Positions 36,113 to 45,192 of a DNA stretch of 64,000 nt are shown here, piece after piece. Each line of letters opens with the position of its first letter. Position 1 is the first letter of the stretch. The stretch lies in assembly GCA_964492925.1 (NCBI GenBank), contig CAZBMF010000001.1, positions 37,706-101,705 of the forward strand, given 5' to 3'. The notes below the pieces were generated by a model. The model saw only the letters and a program-made list of their open reading frames with translations. It did no database searches and was not told where the DNA came from. Made by a program: the position numbers and the translations under genes. Source of the stretch: VMCP01 sp964492925. GTDB taxonomy: Bacteria; Bacteroidota; Bacteroidia; NS11-12g; UBA955.

Positions 36113-36208
36113 TGAGATGCGAAATTACGAATTGAATTTTGTAACGTTTTAAATTCATCGTTAAAATGTCTAAAAAGTTGGTTCAATGACAATCTTCAAT
36201 AATTTGTT

Positions 36209-36216
36209 TATTTTTG
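36209..36216 (+). promoter_or_regulatory. -7 promoter box (TATTTTTG) of the Asp-box protein gene
   Basis: Exact TAnnTTTG five bases before the ATG at 36222. It lies inside the longer frame starting at 36186, which argues for the downstream start. Confidence 0.55.
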
Positions 36217-36221
36217 AAAAT

Positions 36222-39200
36222 ATGCAAAAAATAGTGGGTTTTTTATTTGCAATTATTGCAAATTTTGGATTAACTGCACAAACGGATGTAGATCAAGTAC
36301 TGAAAAGTATGCCATTGCGCAATCTTGGACCAGGAGCAATGAGTGGAAGAATAACAAGCATTGCAATTCCTAGAAATTCTGCTTCGATGAACTATCAGAA
36401 CATCATTTATTGCGGTGCTGCAAGTGGTGGGGTTTGGAAAAGTGAAAATTGCGGGGTGTCGTGGAGGCCAATTTTCGACGACATGGATATTCAAAGTATT
36501 GGTGCTATTGCCATTGATCCACAGAATGCCAATATTGTATATGTTGGAACTGGTGAAGGAAATCCGAGAAACAGTCACAACAGTGGGAAAGGAATTTATA
36601 AGAGTTTAGACGGGGGAAAAACTTGGAAGTTTTTGGGTCTAGAGGGAACAAAAACCATTCACCGAATTTTAGTTAACCCGCAAAATACCAATCAGATTTT
36701 TGTTGCGTCAATGGGTAGTATTTGGGGTGGCAATGAAGAACGCGGCGTTTTTCGCAGCGATGATGGCGGTGCAACTTGGAAAAAAGTTTTGTATTTAAAT
36801 CCTACAACTGGATGCGGTGAATTGGTTATAGATCCAAATTACCCCAATAAGCTTTTCGCTTGTATGTATGATTTTGAAAGAAAACCTTATACTTTCAGGA
36901 GTGGTGGAAAGGGAAGTGGCATCTATGTATCTCACGATTGGGGAAGTACTTGGGAAAGATTGGGTGTTAAAAATGGGTTACCCAAAGGCAATATTGGTCG
37001 ATCAGGTTTGGCTATTAGCCAAAGCAATCCAAATCGACTATATGCAATTGTTGAAACTGAAAAAAACACATTATATAGAAGCAATGACGGGGGTAAAAAT
37101 TGGGTTAAATTGACTCAAAATACCAATATTGGGAATAGACCTTTTTACTATGGTGAAATCTATGTTGATCCACAAAACGAAAATCGGGTTTATTCCATTT
37201 GGAGCCAAATTTCAAAAAGTGAAGATGGTGGTAAAACTTGGGAAATATTAGCTGACTGGGGACATATTCATCCGGATCATCATGCATTTTTTGTGCATCC
37301 TGATAATCCCAAATTTATTGTGAATGGCAATGATGGTGGACTCAATATTTCAACTGATGCGGGCAACACGTGGAGATTTGCGGAGAATATTCCTGTTGGT
37401 CAATTTTATCATGTGAATGTTGACAACAATATACCGTATAATGTTTATGGTGGACTTCAAGACAATGGTAGTTGGGTAGGTCCAGGATTTACATTTAATC
37501 ATGGGGGAATTCAAAATCATGAATGGCAAGAGTTGTTATTTGGTGATGGATTTGATGTGGTGCCAATTGAAAACAATTCTTCGGAAGGTTATGCCATGTA
37601 TCAAGGGGGTAATGTATATCATTATAACTTGAAAACACAGAAAAATACTTACATAAGACCTGTACATCCAACAGTGAAAAATTTAAGGTTTAATTGGAAT
37701 GCAGCCATATCAACCATACCAGGTCGTCCCAATTCACTGTATTTTGGAAGTCAGTTTTTACATGTTAGTCATGACAAAGGGTTGAATTGGCAAATAATTT
37801 CATCTGATCTTACAACCAATGATACTTCAAAATTACATCAAGAAAAAAGTGGAGGAATTACAATTGATGCCACTGGAGCGGAAAATTATTGCACCATTAT
37901 TTCCATTGCACCAAGTTTAATGAATCCTACTGAGAAAATTCTAGTTGGTACGGATGATGGAAATGTTCAAATGACCGTTGATGGAGGTAAATCATGGCAA
38001 AATTTAACAAAAAACATCATAGGATTGCCGAAAAACTCATGGATATCAATGATCTACTTGGATTCCAATAAATCAAAGATATTGAATTCAACCGCTAAAC
38101 CGGGATTGGTTTTTGAACCAATAGTGGAGGATATTTGGGTTGTTGCCAATAATTACCGTCAAAACGATTGGAATCCATACTTATTCAAATCTGCAGATGG
38201 AGGTAAAACATGGAAATCAATGATCAATTCAACAGTAAAAGGTCATTGTTTATCAGTCTTGGTGGATCCACTGAATGCGAATTTGGTATTTTTAGGGACA
38301 GATCAGGGGCTTTGGATTTCGCTAGATGGCGGTATTAATTGGAAAAAATGGAGTAAATTTCCATCTTGTCCGGTTCAGGACATTAAATATCAGTTCTCCG
38401 AGTCTGATTTGATTTTAGGAACTTTTGGTAGGGGAATTTGGGTAATTGACGACATTTCTATGCTGCGCAATTACACTAAAAATATAATGTATAAAGAGCC
38501 TTTAAGAATATTGTCATCGAATCATGGTTATGTTGTTGACTATAAGCAATCAGCAGGAATGAGATTTGGAGCTGATGGTGTTTGGACGGCACCCAATAAA
38601 CCTTATGGTTGTAATGTGAGCTTAGCAGTAAATTGTGAAAAGAAAAATGATGAGTGGATAAAAAGGGAATTTGAAGGGTTGGTATTCAATGAAGAAGGCA
38701 AAAAGATTAGAACCCACAAGTTTGCATTCGACAGTTCGGGAATTTATAGAATTCAATGGAGAATGATAGAAGATGGTTTTTATTTCCCTACTCATGCGAA
38801 CATCAAAAAAGATGAGACATTGCCTGCTGGAAGGACAGTAAAACCTGGGAAATATAAATTGGTGATTCTACATAAAAATCAAAGAATGGACAGTACTTGG
38901 GTTGAAGTTATTTATCCGAAAGGTGATTTTAATCTTGAAAATTTTGAACGTCAAACTATATTGATTCAAAGATTTAAATCTTTGACGAATAAGAGTTTTG
39001 AAGTTTTTGAGAATTTGAAAACCATGGAGAAATCTTTGGTCAAGTTGTCAGATGAAAATTGGGAAAATGATTCTTTGAAAGCTGATTTAATGAGAAATAA
39101 GGAACGTTTGTTGGATTCAATAAAATATTTCAAATCTTTATTCATGTTGGCGGAAGACATTACCTATTATGAGGAGTCTACTATTAGATTGAATAATTTG

Positions 39201-39398
39201 CTTGATCAGGCCAATGGATTTTTATATGACGGTGTGAACATTGGAAATAACACACAATATGCAATTGATCTAGTTGAACGAGAAATTGAGCAAATTATTT
39301 TTCGTTTAAGGGTATTTATTAAGAACGATTGGAAGATGCTAGAAAACAAGGTTAGAAATGAAAAAATTAAGTTGATTCCAGAAATCAAAGAGTTTTGA
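36222..39398 (+). CDS. Secreted Asp-box (BNR/VPS10-like) beta-propeller protein
   Basis: A 1058-residue exported protein. I chose the ATG at 36222, which gives a clean signal peptide (cleavage near GLTAQ) and directly follows a promoter box; an upstream ATG at 36186 would add 12 non-signal residues. About ten Asp-box motifs (S-x-D-x-G-x-x-W) such as SLDGGKTWKF, SDDGGATWKK, SADGGKTWKS and SLDGGINWKK run through roughly residues 65-720, indicating one or two multi-bladed propellers. The last 250 residues are helical and charged. No sialidase catalytic residues are evident, so binding or peptidase-associated function is possible. Likely periplasmic or surface. Confidence 0.8.
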   Translation: MQKIVGFLFAIIANFGLTAQTDVDQVLKSMPLRNLGPGAMSGRITSIAIPRNSASMNYQNIIYCGAASGGVWKSENCGVSWRPIFDDMDIQSIGAIAIDPQNANIVYVGTGEGNPRNSHNSGKGIYKSLDGGKTWKFLGLEGTKTIHRILVNPQNTNQIFVASMGSIWGGNEERGVFRSDDGGATWKKVLYLNPTTGCGELVIDPNYPNKLFACMYDFERKPYTFRSGGKGSGIYVSHDWGSTWERLGVKNGLPKGNIGRSGLAISQSNPNRLYAIVETEKNTLYRSNDGGKNWVKLTQNTNIGNRPFYYGEIYVDPQNENRVYSIWSQISKSEDGGKTWEILADWGHIHPDHHAFFVHPDNPKFIVNGNDGGLNISTDAGNTWRFAENIPVGQFYHVNVDNNIPYNVYGGLQDNGSWVGPGFTFNHGGIQNHEWQELLFGDGFDVVPIENNSSEGYAMYQGGNVYHYNLKTQKNTYIRPVHPTVKNLRFNWNAAISTIPGRPNSLYFGSQFLHVSHDKGLNWQIISSDLTTNDTSKLHQEKSGGITIDATGAENYCTIISIAPSLMNPTEKILVGTDDGNVQMTVDGGKSWQNLTKNIIGLPKNSWISMIYLDSNKSKILNSTAKPGLVFEPIVEDIWVVANNYRQNDWNPYLFKSADGGKTWKSMINSTVKGHCLSVLVDPLNANLVFLGTDQGLWISLDGGINWKKWSKFPSCPVQDIKYQFSESDLILGTFGRGIWVIDDISMLRNYTKNIMYKEPLRILSSNHGYVVDYKQSAGMRFGADGVWTAPNKPYGCNVSLAVNCEKKNDEWIKREFEGLVFNEEGKKIRTHKFAFDSSGIYRIQWRMIEDGFYFPTHANIKKDETLPAGRTVKPGKYKLVILHKNQRMDSTWVEVIYPKGDFNLENFERQTILIQRFKSLTNKSFEVFENLKTMEKSLVKLSDENWENDSLKADLMRNKERLLDSIKYFKSLFMLAEDITYYEESTIRLNNLLDQANGFLYDGVNIGNNTQYAIDLVEREIEQIIFRLRVFIKNDWKMLENKVRNEKIKLIPEIKEF

Positions 39399-39407
39399 TG
39401 CGAAAAA

Positions 39408-39444
39408 ATGATAAATTGGTATATTGAAACCATCAATTTATCAT
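39408..39444. repeat. Inverted repeat between the Asp-box and OmpA genes
   Basis: Arms of 11 bases (39408-39418 and 39434-39444) around a 15-base loop, in a 102-base gap. There is no T-run after it. It might stabilise the 3' end of the upstream mRNA. Confidence 0.35.
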
Positions 39445-39500
39445 GGCATTTTGGTATTATTAACTTAAATTTGAAATTGAATTTTTAGCTTTTTTGAATC

Positions 39501-42500
39501 TTGAGGTTTTTTAAATCAACTTTACTCATCATTATTTTGTTGTTGTCGAAGAATTTATTTTCGCAACAGTTGATTTTAGGACCAGGGATAACTCCTTTGT
39601 CGCCAATTTATACATTCTCTTCTTTAAGGTTAAAGGCTGCGGTGGTCAACTTGTATCGAAGATTTGGAGTATATGGAATGTGGGAGTTGAATCCCAACAA
39701 CAATTATGGTCGAGATGCCATAGGTATTAATTATCAGGTAAATTGCGTTTTTAGAATATGGGCGGGGTTAGGTGTCTTTGAAAAAGGCTTAATCAATCCA
39801 CAGGTTCCAGATAACGTGATGAATGGATTGAGAAAAGAAATGGGAATGGGTTACGTTTCAAGAGAAGCTCCGATTCACTGGGAACTGGGTTATTCATTTA
39901 CACTCGGACCAACATTTAACTTTTTTTATGAAATCCCACTTGTAAAAAAAGACCGAAACGGCGATGGTAAATACACCAACATTGATAGAAGTATTCCATG
40001 TACTTTGGAATGGATGAGAAGGGATTCTACCATTGAAATCGTTTATGACACAATATATGTAAATCCAAAACCTACAAAAGCAGTTTGTGAAATTCCATTG
40101 CCCATTGATAGCTTTAGTTCCGAGAATGCAACATCGGCTGTGTTTGATTTACCATTATACTATGAGAAAGATCAAAGCACATTAACTGATTTCAGCAAAG
40201 AAAAGTTAAAGTATTATTTGGTAGGTATTTTAAAAGATAGGCCAGAATTAAGTGTTGAAATTGGTTCGCATACACCATGCAACAGCAGGAAAGAATATAA
40301 TTTGCAGTTAACTCAGCGAAGGGCTGATACCATAAAAAATTACCTAGTTAGAGAGTTTGGTGCAGCTCCAGAGAGAATTTTGGCAAAAGGCTATGGCGAA
40401 TCTAAATTGGTGAATATGTGTAAATGTGAGGGTAGCGAGGTTTATGGATATACTCCATACATTGACAGCGTGACCCAAAAACAAATCATCAATTACGATA
40501 GACAAGGTAATTACAAAGGTCGTATTTATCTGAATTACAATAAATCTGAGATTTCTGTGATTAACGGAAAACTATATGTGAAATGCGATGGTTATCAAGA
40601 ACTTCAAAATGATAGGATTACACTGAGATTTAAAAAGAAAATTTCGCGTTTTGCGAAATTAAAAGATAGCTGTCACATTTTTCTGCCAGGTGATTCTTTG
40701 ATCAAAATAAAAGATTGCAAGGATAATTTTGAGTTAGGGTCAATTCCATTCGATAAACTAACCGCATCAACTGCAAAAGATGGAATTTATGATTTACCTT
40801 TGGTATACGAACAAAATAAAGTGATCAATGAAACTTCTAGCTTTGAATTTTTAGATTCTTTGGCTACGAGAATATTAATTCCAAATCCTAAGTTGGTATT
40901 AGAAATCGGTTCTCATACTGATTGCAGACAAACAAGCGAATACAATAAGAATTTATCTCAAAAAAGGGCTGATAGCGCTATGGCCTATTTGATTAAAACA
41001 TATAAGATTGATCCAAATAGAATTGATGCTAAAGGATATGGTGAATCTAGGTTAATCAATGGTTGCCAATGCGAGGGTTCAGAAATCACAGGTTATACGC
41101 CATATATAGAGGGGGTGACCCAAAGAATGGAGGTTGAATTGGATGCCCGTGGTAAACAATTGAGTTCATACTATGTGCCATATACTTCACGTGAGATAAA
41201 AATCATAGATGGAAATCCTTTTGTGCCTTGTAACGAAAAACAACATAGACAAAATAGGAGAACAACTTTAAGAATAGCAGAGAGTTTTGGTGAATTGTGT
41301 ATTGAGAAAGCATATATTGCTCCTGATACTACTCCTCCAGATACAGTGCAACCAACAATGGAAATTGTGATGAAAGAAGCAAGTTCGATTGATAATTTTG
41401 ACATTGAACATGCTTTTGATGAAGTATTCTTATTGCCAATTTTCTATGATTTGGATAAGGCTATTATCCGACCTGATGCACAAAGGGTTTTGGATTCCTT
41501 TGCGGTAAAAATATTGAATAAATATCCTTATTTAATTACCGAATTAGGTTCACATACCGACTGTCGTATGCCTTATGAATATAACGAAAAATTGGCAAGA
41601 CGACGCGCCGATTCAGCGGTGGCTTATTTAAGAAGAGTATGGAATATTGGACCAGATAGAATTGTGGCAGTTGGTTATGGTGAAACCCAGTTGATGAATG
41701 ACTGTCATTGTGAAGCTTCTGCAGTTGTTGATTACACTCCATACATTAAAGGAAGAACCAAGAAAATGTTGGTGGAGTTGGATGATGATGGAAACGTAAG
41801 TAAAACCATTTATGTAGATTATGATTCTACTGAAATTGTTTATTTCGATGGAGATCCATTTGTAAAATGTAATGAGTTTCAACACCGTCAGAATCGTAGA
41901 ACAACAGTTCGATTTGCCAGTGATCCGGCGAAATTTGGAATTAAAATTAACCAAGACGTTGATTTGAATAACACTAATAAAGGAAATTCAAATACTTTTG
42001 CTAAGGGTAGAAAGGGTGGACGAGGTTACATCAAAGATAATGTGGAAGAATTCCATAAAAATGTAAAAGATATTTCGCAATTTGATATCAAAGAAGCAAT
42101 GGATGTTGCCTACGTGTTGCCAATTTTCTATGACTTAGACAAAGCTGAAATTAGACCGGATGCAATTGGTACTTTAGATTCATTCATGTCTAGAATTATG
42201 AATAAATATCCTCAATTAGTTGCAGAGTTAGGTTCTCATACCGATTGTAGGATGCCTTATGATTACAACGTGGCACTTTCTAACAGAAGAGCTGATAGTG
42301 CAGTAACCTATTTAACTTCTCGAGCTGGTCTTGATAAAAATCGTGTGGTTGCTGTTGGTTACGGTGAAACTCAGCTCATTAATGACTGTAAATGTGAAGG
42401 ATCAAAAGTTGAGGGTTTTACACCTTATATTGAAGGTACCACCAAGAAAATGTTGGTTGAATTAGACGATGATGGTAATGTAAGCAAAACCATTTATCTA

Positions 42501-42668
42501 GATTATGAACCAACAGAAATACAATATGTTGAAGGTGCTCCTTACGTTAAGTGTAATGAATTTCAACATCGTCAAAATCGACGTACTACTGTCCGTTTTG
42601 CCACAGATCCGCGTGAATTTGGTTTGATCATTGATCAAGACGTAGATAAAAATAATCGAAATAAATAA
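39501..42668 (+). CDS. Outer-membrane-associated protein with four tandem OmpA-like domains
   Basis: A 1055-residue exported protein (signal peptide ending near LFSQQ). An N-terminal part of about 190 residues may be a small barrel, then four OmpA C-terminal-like domains follow: residues about 213-378, 428-592, 643-805 and 871-1034. Repeats 2-4 keep the peptidoglycan-binding pattern SHTDC...RRADSA; repeat 1 has Pro (P259) in place of the aspartate. Each repeat has four cysteines at identical spacing (for example C260, C307, C309, C362), a family-unusual feature. Start is a TTG; a TAAATTTG box lies at 39466-39473. It probably anchors the outer membrane to several peptidoglycan strands. Confidence 0.85.
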   Translation: MRFFKSTLLIIILLLSKNLFSQQLILGPGITPLSPIYTFSSLRLKAAVVNLYRRFGVYGMWELNPNNNYGRDAIGINYQVNCVFRIWAGLGVFEKGLINPQVPDNVMNGLRKEMGMGYVSREAPIHWELGYSFTLGPTFNFFYEIPLVKKDRNGDGKYTNIDRSIPCTLEWMRRDSTIEIVYDTIYVNPKPTKAVCEIPLPIDSFSSENATSAVFDLPLYYEKDQSTLTDFSKEKLKYYLVGILKDRPELSVEIGSHTPCNSRKEYNLQLTQRRADTIKNYLVREFGAAPERILAKGYGESKLVNMCKCEGSEVYGYTPYIDSVTQKQIINYDRQGNYKGRIYLNYNKSEISVINGKLYVKCDGYQELQNDRITLRFKKKISRFAKLKDSCHIFLPGDSLIKIKDCKDNFELGSIPFDKLTASTAKDGIYDLPLVYEQNKVINETSSFEFLDSLATRILIPNPKLVLEIGSHTDCRQTSEYNKNLSQKRADSAMAYLIKTYKIDPNRIDAKGYGESRLINGCQCEGSEITGYTPYIEGVTQRMEVELDARGKQLSSYYVPYTSREIKIIDGNPFVPCNEKQHRQNRRTTLRIAESFGELCIEKAYIAPDTTPPDTVQPTMEIVMKEASSIDNFDIEHAFDEVFLLPIFYDLDKAIIRPDAQRVLDSFAVKILNKYPYLITELGSHTDCRMPYEYNEKLARRRADSAVAYLRRVWNIGPDRIVAVGYGETQLMNDCHCEASAVVDYTPYIKGRTKKMLVELDDDGNVSKTIYVDYDSTEIVYFDGDPFVKCNEFQHRQNRRTTVRFASDPAKFGIKINQDVDLNNTNKGNSNTFAKGRKGGRGYIKDNVEEFHKNVKDISQFDIKEAMDVAYVLPIFYDLDKAEIRPDAIGTLDSFMSRIMNKYPQLVAELGSHTDCRMPYDYNVALSNRRADSAVTYLTSRAGLDKNRVVAVGYGETQLINDCKCEGSKVEGFTPYIEGTTKKMLVELDDDGNVSKTIYLDYEPTEIQYVEGAPYVKCNEFQHRQNRRTTVRFATDPREFGLIIDQDVDKNNRNK
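40137..42602 (+). repeat. Four in-gene OmpA-domain repeats
   Basis: Units at about 40137-40634, 40782-41276, 41427-41915 and 42111-42602. In all four, the first and second cysteines are 47 residues apart and the third and fourth 53 apart. Units 3 and 4 are nearly identical in protein over their last 70 residues but differ at many synonymous bases. Confidence 0.85.
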
Positions 42669-42693
42669 TTCATTTATAAAAATATAATTGCAT

Positions 42694-42721
42694 AAAAAAT
42701 GCCCCTTAAGGGGCATTTTTT
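42694..42721. terminator. Bidirectional terminator between convergent OmpA-repeat and htpG genes
   Basis: AAAAAATGCCCC-TTAA-GGGGCATTTTTT: a perfect 12-base-pair stem with A-run and T-run on either side, so it can end transcription from both directions. It is 25 bases past the + strand stop and 27 bases past the htpG stop. Confidence 0.92.
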
Positions 42722-42748
42722 ATATAGAATGATTTTGTAATACTTAAT

Positions 42749-44560
42749 TTACGAAATGAAGTTTTTCGCTTTTTGAATGAATCTCTCCAATGCTTCACCC
42801 TTTAATTGTTGTTTTTCTAACATTGCTAAATCTATACAATACTGAATTGTGTCTTTTTGCTCCTCTTCAGATTTATTAAGAACTTTTAATGCCAATTCAT
42901 TGTTTGCATTGATAATTAAAGTTTGTTTCTTCATGCCTAAATCTCCAAATGGCATAGATTGTCCCATTTTCGCATATTCATCCATTCTTCTTTCCCATTC
43001 ACTTCGGTGAATTGAAATAAACTCTTGTTGTGGCGGAAGTGACTCTACTTTAATGTCAAATGCCAATTCGTTCACAATTGATTTTACAGTATTTTGTATG
43101 CTATCTGATTGTTCTTGAGATAAAACAGATTCAATGGTAATGTCTTTCTCTACCAATTGATCCATTGGTGCACCATCAACACAACGGAATTTTACTTTTT
43201 CGTATTTGCCTTCGGCAAATCCAGCAAAATGTACATCTAATGGGCCATCTAATACAACCACTTCGTACCCCATGTCTTTGGCAGATTTTATGCTCATGTG
43301 CTGTGAGTGTGAATCAGTGGTATATAGCACAACTGTATCACCATGTTTATCAGTTTGATTGATTTTGCAATGATCAATCCACTCTTGAATTGTATGTAGT
43401 TTGCTCTCTGTGGTTTTAATCAAACAAACATCCTTCATTCTTTCTGCAAATTTCTCATCACTCAACATTCCGTATTTGGCAATTAAATCCAAATACTCCC
43501 ACTTAGATTCATAATCTGCACGATCAGAGTTGTATAATTCTTGCAATTTATCGCTCACTTTCTTAGAAATATGAGCAGTGATTTTCTTTACATTTGAGTC
43601 ACTTTGCAATGAACTTCTACTTACGTTCAAAGGAATATCTGGCGAGTCAATAACACCTTGTAATAAAACCAAATATTCTGGTAATACATCTTTAACATCT
43701 TCTGTTACAAATACCTGATTGCTATACAATTGAACTCTGTCTCTTCTGTTATCAAGTGCCTGATTTACTTTCGGGAAAAATAATACTCCAGTTAAATTGA
43801 AAGGATAATCGGTATTGATGTGGATGTGAAACAATGGTGCCTCTTGCATTGGATATAATTCTTCGTAGAATTTTTTATAGTCCTCTGCTGATAATTCCGA
43901 TGGCTTCTTTGTCCAAATAGGGTTTGTATTGTTCACTTGCTCACCATCAAACTCAATTGGAATTGGCAGGAAGCGACAATATTTCTTCAAAAGTTCTTTG
44001 ATTTTCCATTGAGAAAGATAAGTTTCGGCATCTTCATCAGTTAAATGTAAAATCACATCGGTGCCACGTTTTTTACGTTTACCTTTTTCAATTGTGTATG
44101 AAGTTGTACCATCGCAATTCCACTCTACGGCTTCTGAGTCTTTTTTAAATGATTTTGAAACAATGGTTACATTTTTTGAAACCATAAATGCAGAATAGAA
44201 TCCAAGGCCAAAATGACCAATCATTTGATCTGGCTCTTTATCTTTCCATTTTTCAACGAATTCAGTTGCTCCAGAAAATGCCAATTGAGTGATGTATTTC
44301 TCAACTTCATCTTCAGTCATACCAATACCATTATCTGAAATGGTGATAGTTTTCTTTTTTTCGTCTATACTTACTGTAACTTTACAATCGTTGATGTCAT
44401 CTTCAAACTCACCCACTCGAGATAATGTAGATAGTTTTTTAGTGGCGTCAACCGCATTGCTCACCAACTCACGTAAAAAAATTTCTTGATCTGTGTAAAG
44501 AAATTTCTTAATAATCGGGAAAATGTTTTCTGATTGTACTGAAATTTGTCCGGTTTTCAT
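42749..44560 (-). CDS. htpG: Molecular chaperone HtpG (Hsp90)
   Basis: A 603-residue bacterial Hsp90. The N-terminal ATPase shows IFLRELVSNAVDATKKL, ISDNGIGMTEDEV, and IGHFGLGFYSAFMV; the middle domain includes the catalytic arginine region NVSRSSLQSDSNVKKI. The C-terminal dimerisation domain is present but short, as in Bacteroidota. Cytosolic, ATP-driven folding of client proteins. No CIRCE element is visible upstream; the divergent gap to recX holds a 7-base inverted repeat. Monocistronic, ended by the bidirectional terminator. Confidence 0.96.
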   Translation of the reverse strand: MKTGQISVQSENIFPIIKKFLYTDQEIFLRELVSNAVDATKKLSTLSRVGEFEDDINDCKVTVSIDEKKKTITISDNGIGMTEDEVEKYITQLAFSGATEFVEKWKDKEPDQMIGHFGLGFYSAFMVSKNVTIVSKSFKKDSEAVEWNCDGTTSYTIEKGKRKKRGTDVILHLTDEDAETYLSQWKIKELLKKYCRFLPIPIEFDGEQVNNTNPIWTKKPSELSAEDYKKFYEELYPMQEAPLFHIHINTDYPFNLTGVLFFPKVNQALDNRRDRVQLYSNQVFVTEDVKDVLPEYLVLLQGVIDSPDIPLNVSRSSLQSDSNVKKITAHISKKVSDKLQELYNSDRADYESKWEYLDLIAKYGMLSDEKFAERMKDVCLIKTTESKLHTIQEWIDHCKINQTDKHGDTVVLYTTDSHSQHMSIKSAKDMGYEVVVLDGPLDVHFAGFAEGKYEKVKFRCVDGAPMDQLVEKDITIESVLSQEQSDSIQNTVKSIVNELAFDIKVESLPPQQEFISIHRSEWERRMDEYAKMGQSMPFGDLGMKKQTLIINANNELALKVLNKSEEEQKDTIQYCIDLAMLEKQQLKGEALERFIQKAKNFIS

Positions 44561-44607
44561 GTTTTGGAATATTCAATGATTGTTCCAATTTTAAAAGTGT
44601 GAAAAAA

Positions 44608-44645
44608 TGTCAGTTTTTCCGTGAAATATGCAAAAATTACTGACA
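44608..44645. repeat. Inverted repeat TGTCAGT...ACTGACA in the htpG/recX gap
   Basis: Seven-base arms at 44608-44614 and 44639-44645, 24 bases apart, midway between two divergent genes. A regulator site is possible, but arms this short can occur by chance. Confidence 0.25.
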
Positions 44646-44686
44646 AAATATACCTGAAATCTCAATATTGCCAAGTGAAATATCCG

Positions 44687-44694
44687 TATTTTTG
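44687..44694 (+). promoter_or_regulatory. Promoter of recX: TATTTTTG with upstream TTG
   Basis: Exact TAnnTTTG 12 bases before the ATG at 44707, with a TTG at 44668-44670, 16 bases upstream, as a possible -33 element. It is one of the few boxes here with both parts. Confidence 0.55.
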
Positions 44695-44706
44695 TATTTT
44701 ACAGCC

Positions 44707-45192
44707 ATGAACAATCAGCGTGTTAACAAAGTATATTCCGTTGAAGCCGCGCGTCCTAAGTTGGAGAAATATTGTGCCTATCAAGAACGCAGTCATAAAC
44801 AAGTATACGACAAGTGTAGGTTACTTGGATTGTCTGAAGATCAAGCCAATGAACTGTTGGTTGAATTGATTCGTTCAAATTTTTTGAGTGAAGAACGTTT
44901 TGTTTCTGCTTATGTAAAAGGGAAATTTAAAATTAAAAGTTGGGGTAAACACAAAATTTCTCAAGGATTAAAGCTTGCTGGTGTTGGTTCAAAAATGATT
45001 CAGGAAACAATTCAGGAGATTGATAAACAAGAATATATCAAAACCATACAAGAATTGGCTGCTAAAAAATCAAAAACCGTAAAAGCAAATTCGGAGTTTG
45101 AGAAAAAAGTAAAAATTCAGCGTTATTTAATGTCGAAAGGTTATTCCTTAGACGACATTCAATCAGCGTTAAATGAAGATGCTTATTTGTGA
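44707..45192 (+). CDS. recX: RecX-family regulatory protein
   Basis: A 161-residue, all-helical RecX-like protein, which in known cases binds RecA filaments and limits recombination. Three helical repeats are visible, including CAYQERSHKQVYDKCRLLGL, NFLSEERFVSAYVKGKFKIKSWGKHKI and KIQRYLMSKGYSLDDIQSAL. I chose the ATG at 44707 rather than 44668, because the promoter box lies between them. recA is not adjacent. It overlaps the convergent gene by 10 bases. Confidence 0.88.
   Translation: MNNQRVNKVYSVEAARPKLEKYCAYQERSHKQVYDKCRLLGLSEDQANELLVELIRSNFLSEERFVSAYVKGKFKIKSWGKHKISQGLKLAGVGSKMIQETIQEIDKQEYIKTIQELAAKKSKTVKANSEFEKKVKIQRYLMSKGYSLDDIQSALNEDAYL

Noticed and set aside
36186..36221. Earlier ATG for the Asp-box protein
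   Set aside because: It adds 12 residues before a clean signal peptide and overlaps a TATTTTTG box.
40137..42602. CRISPR-like or insertion-type direct repeats
   Set aside because: The repeats are about 500-base protein-domain units in frame, not short repeats with spacers.
44561..44706. CIRCE heat-shock operator upstream of htpG
   Set aside because: No TTAGCACTC/GAGTGCTAA inverted repeat is present; only a short unrelated repeat.
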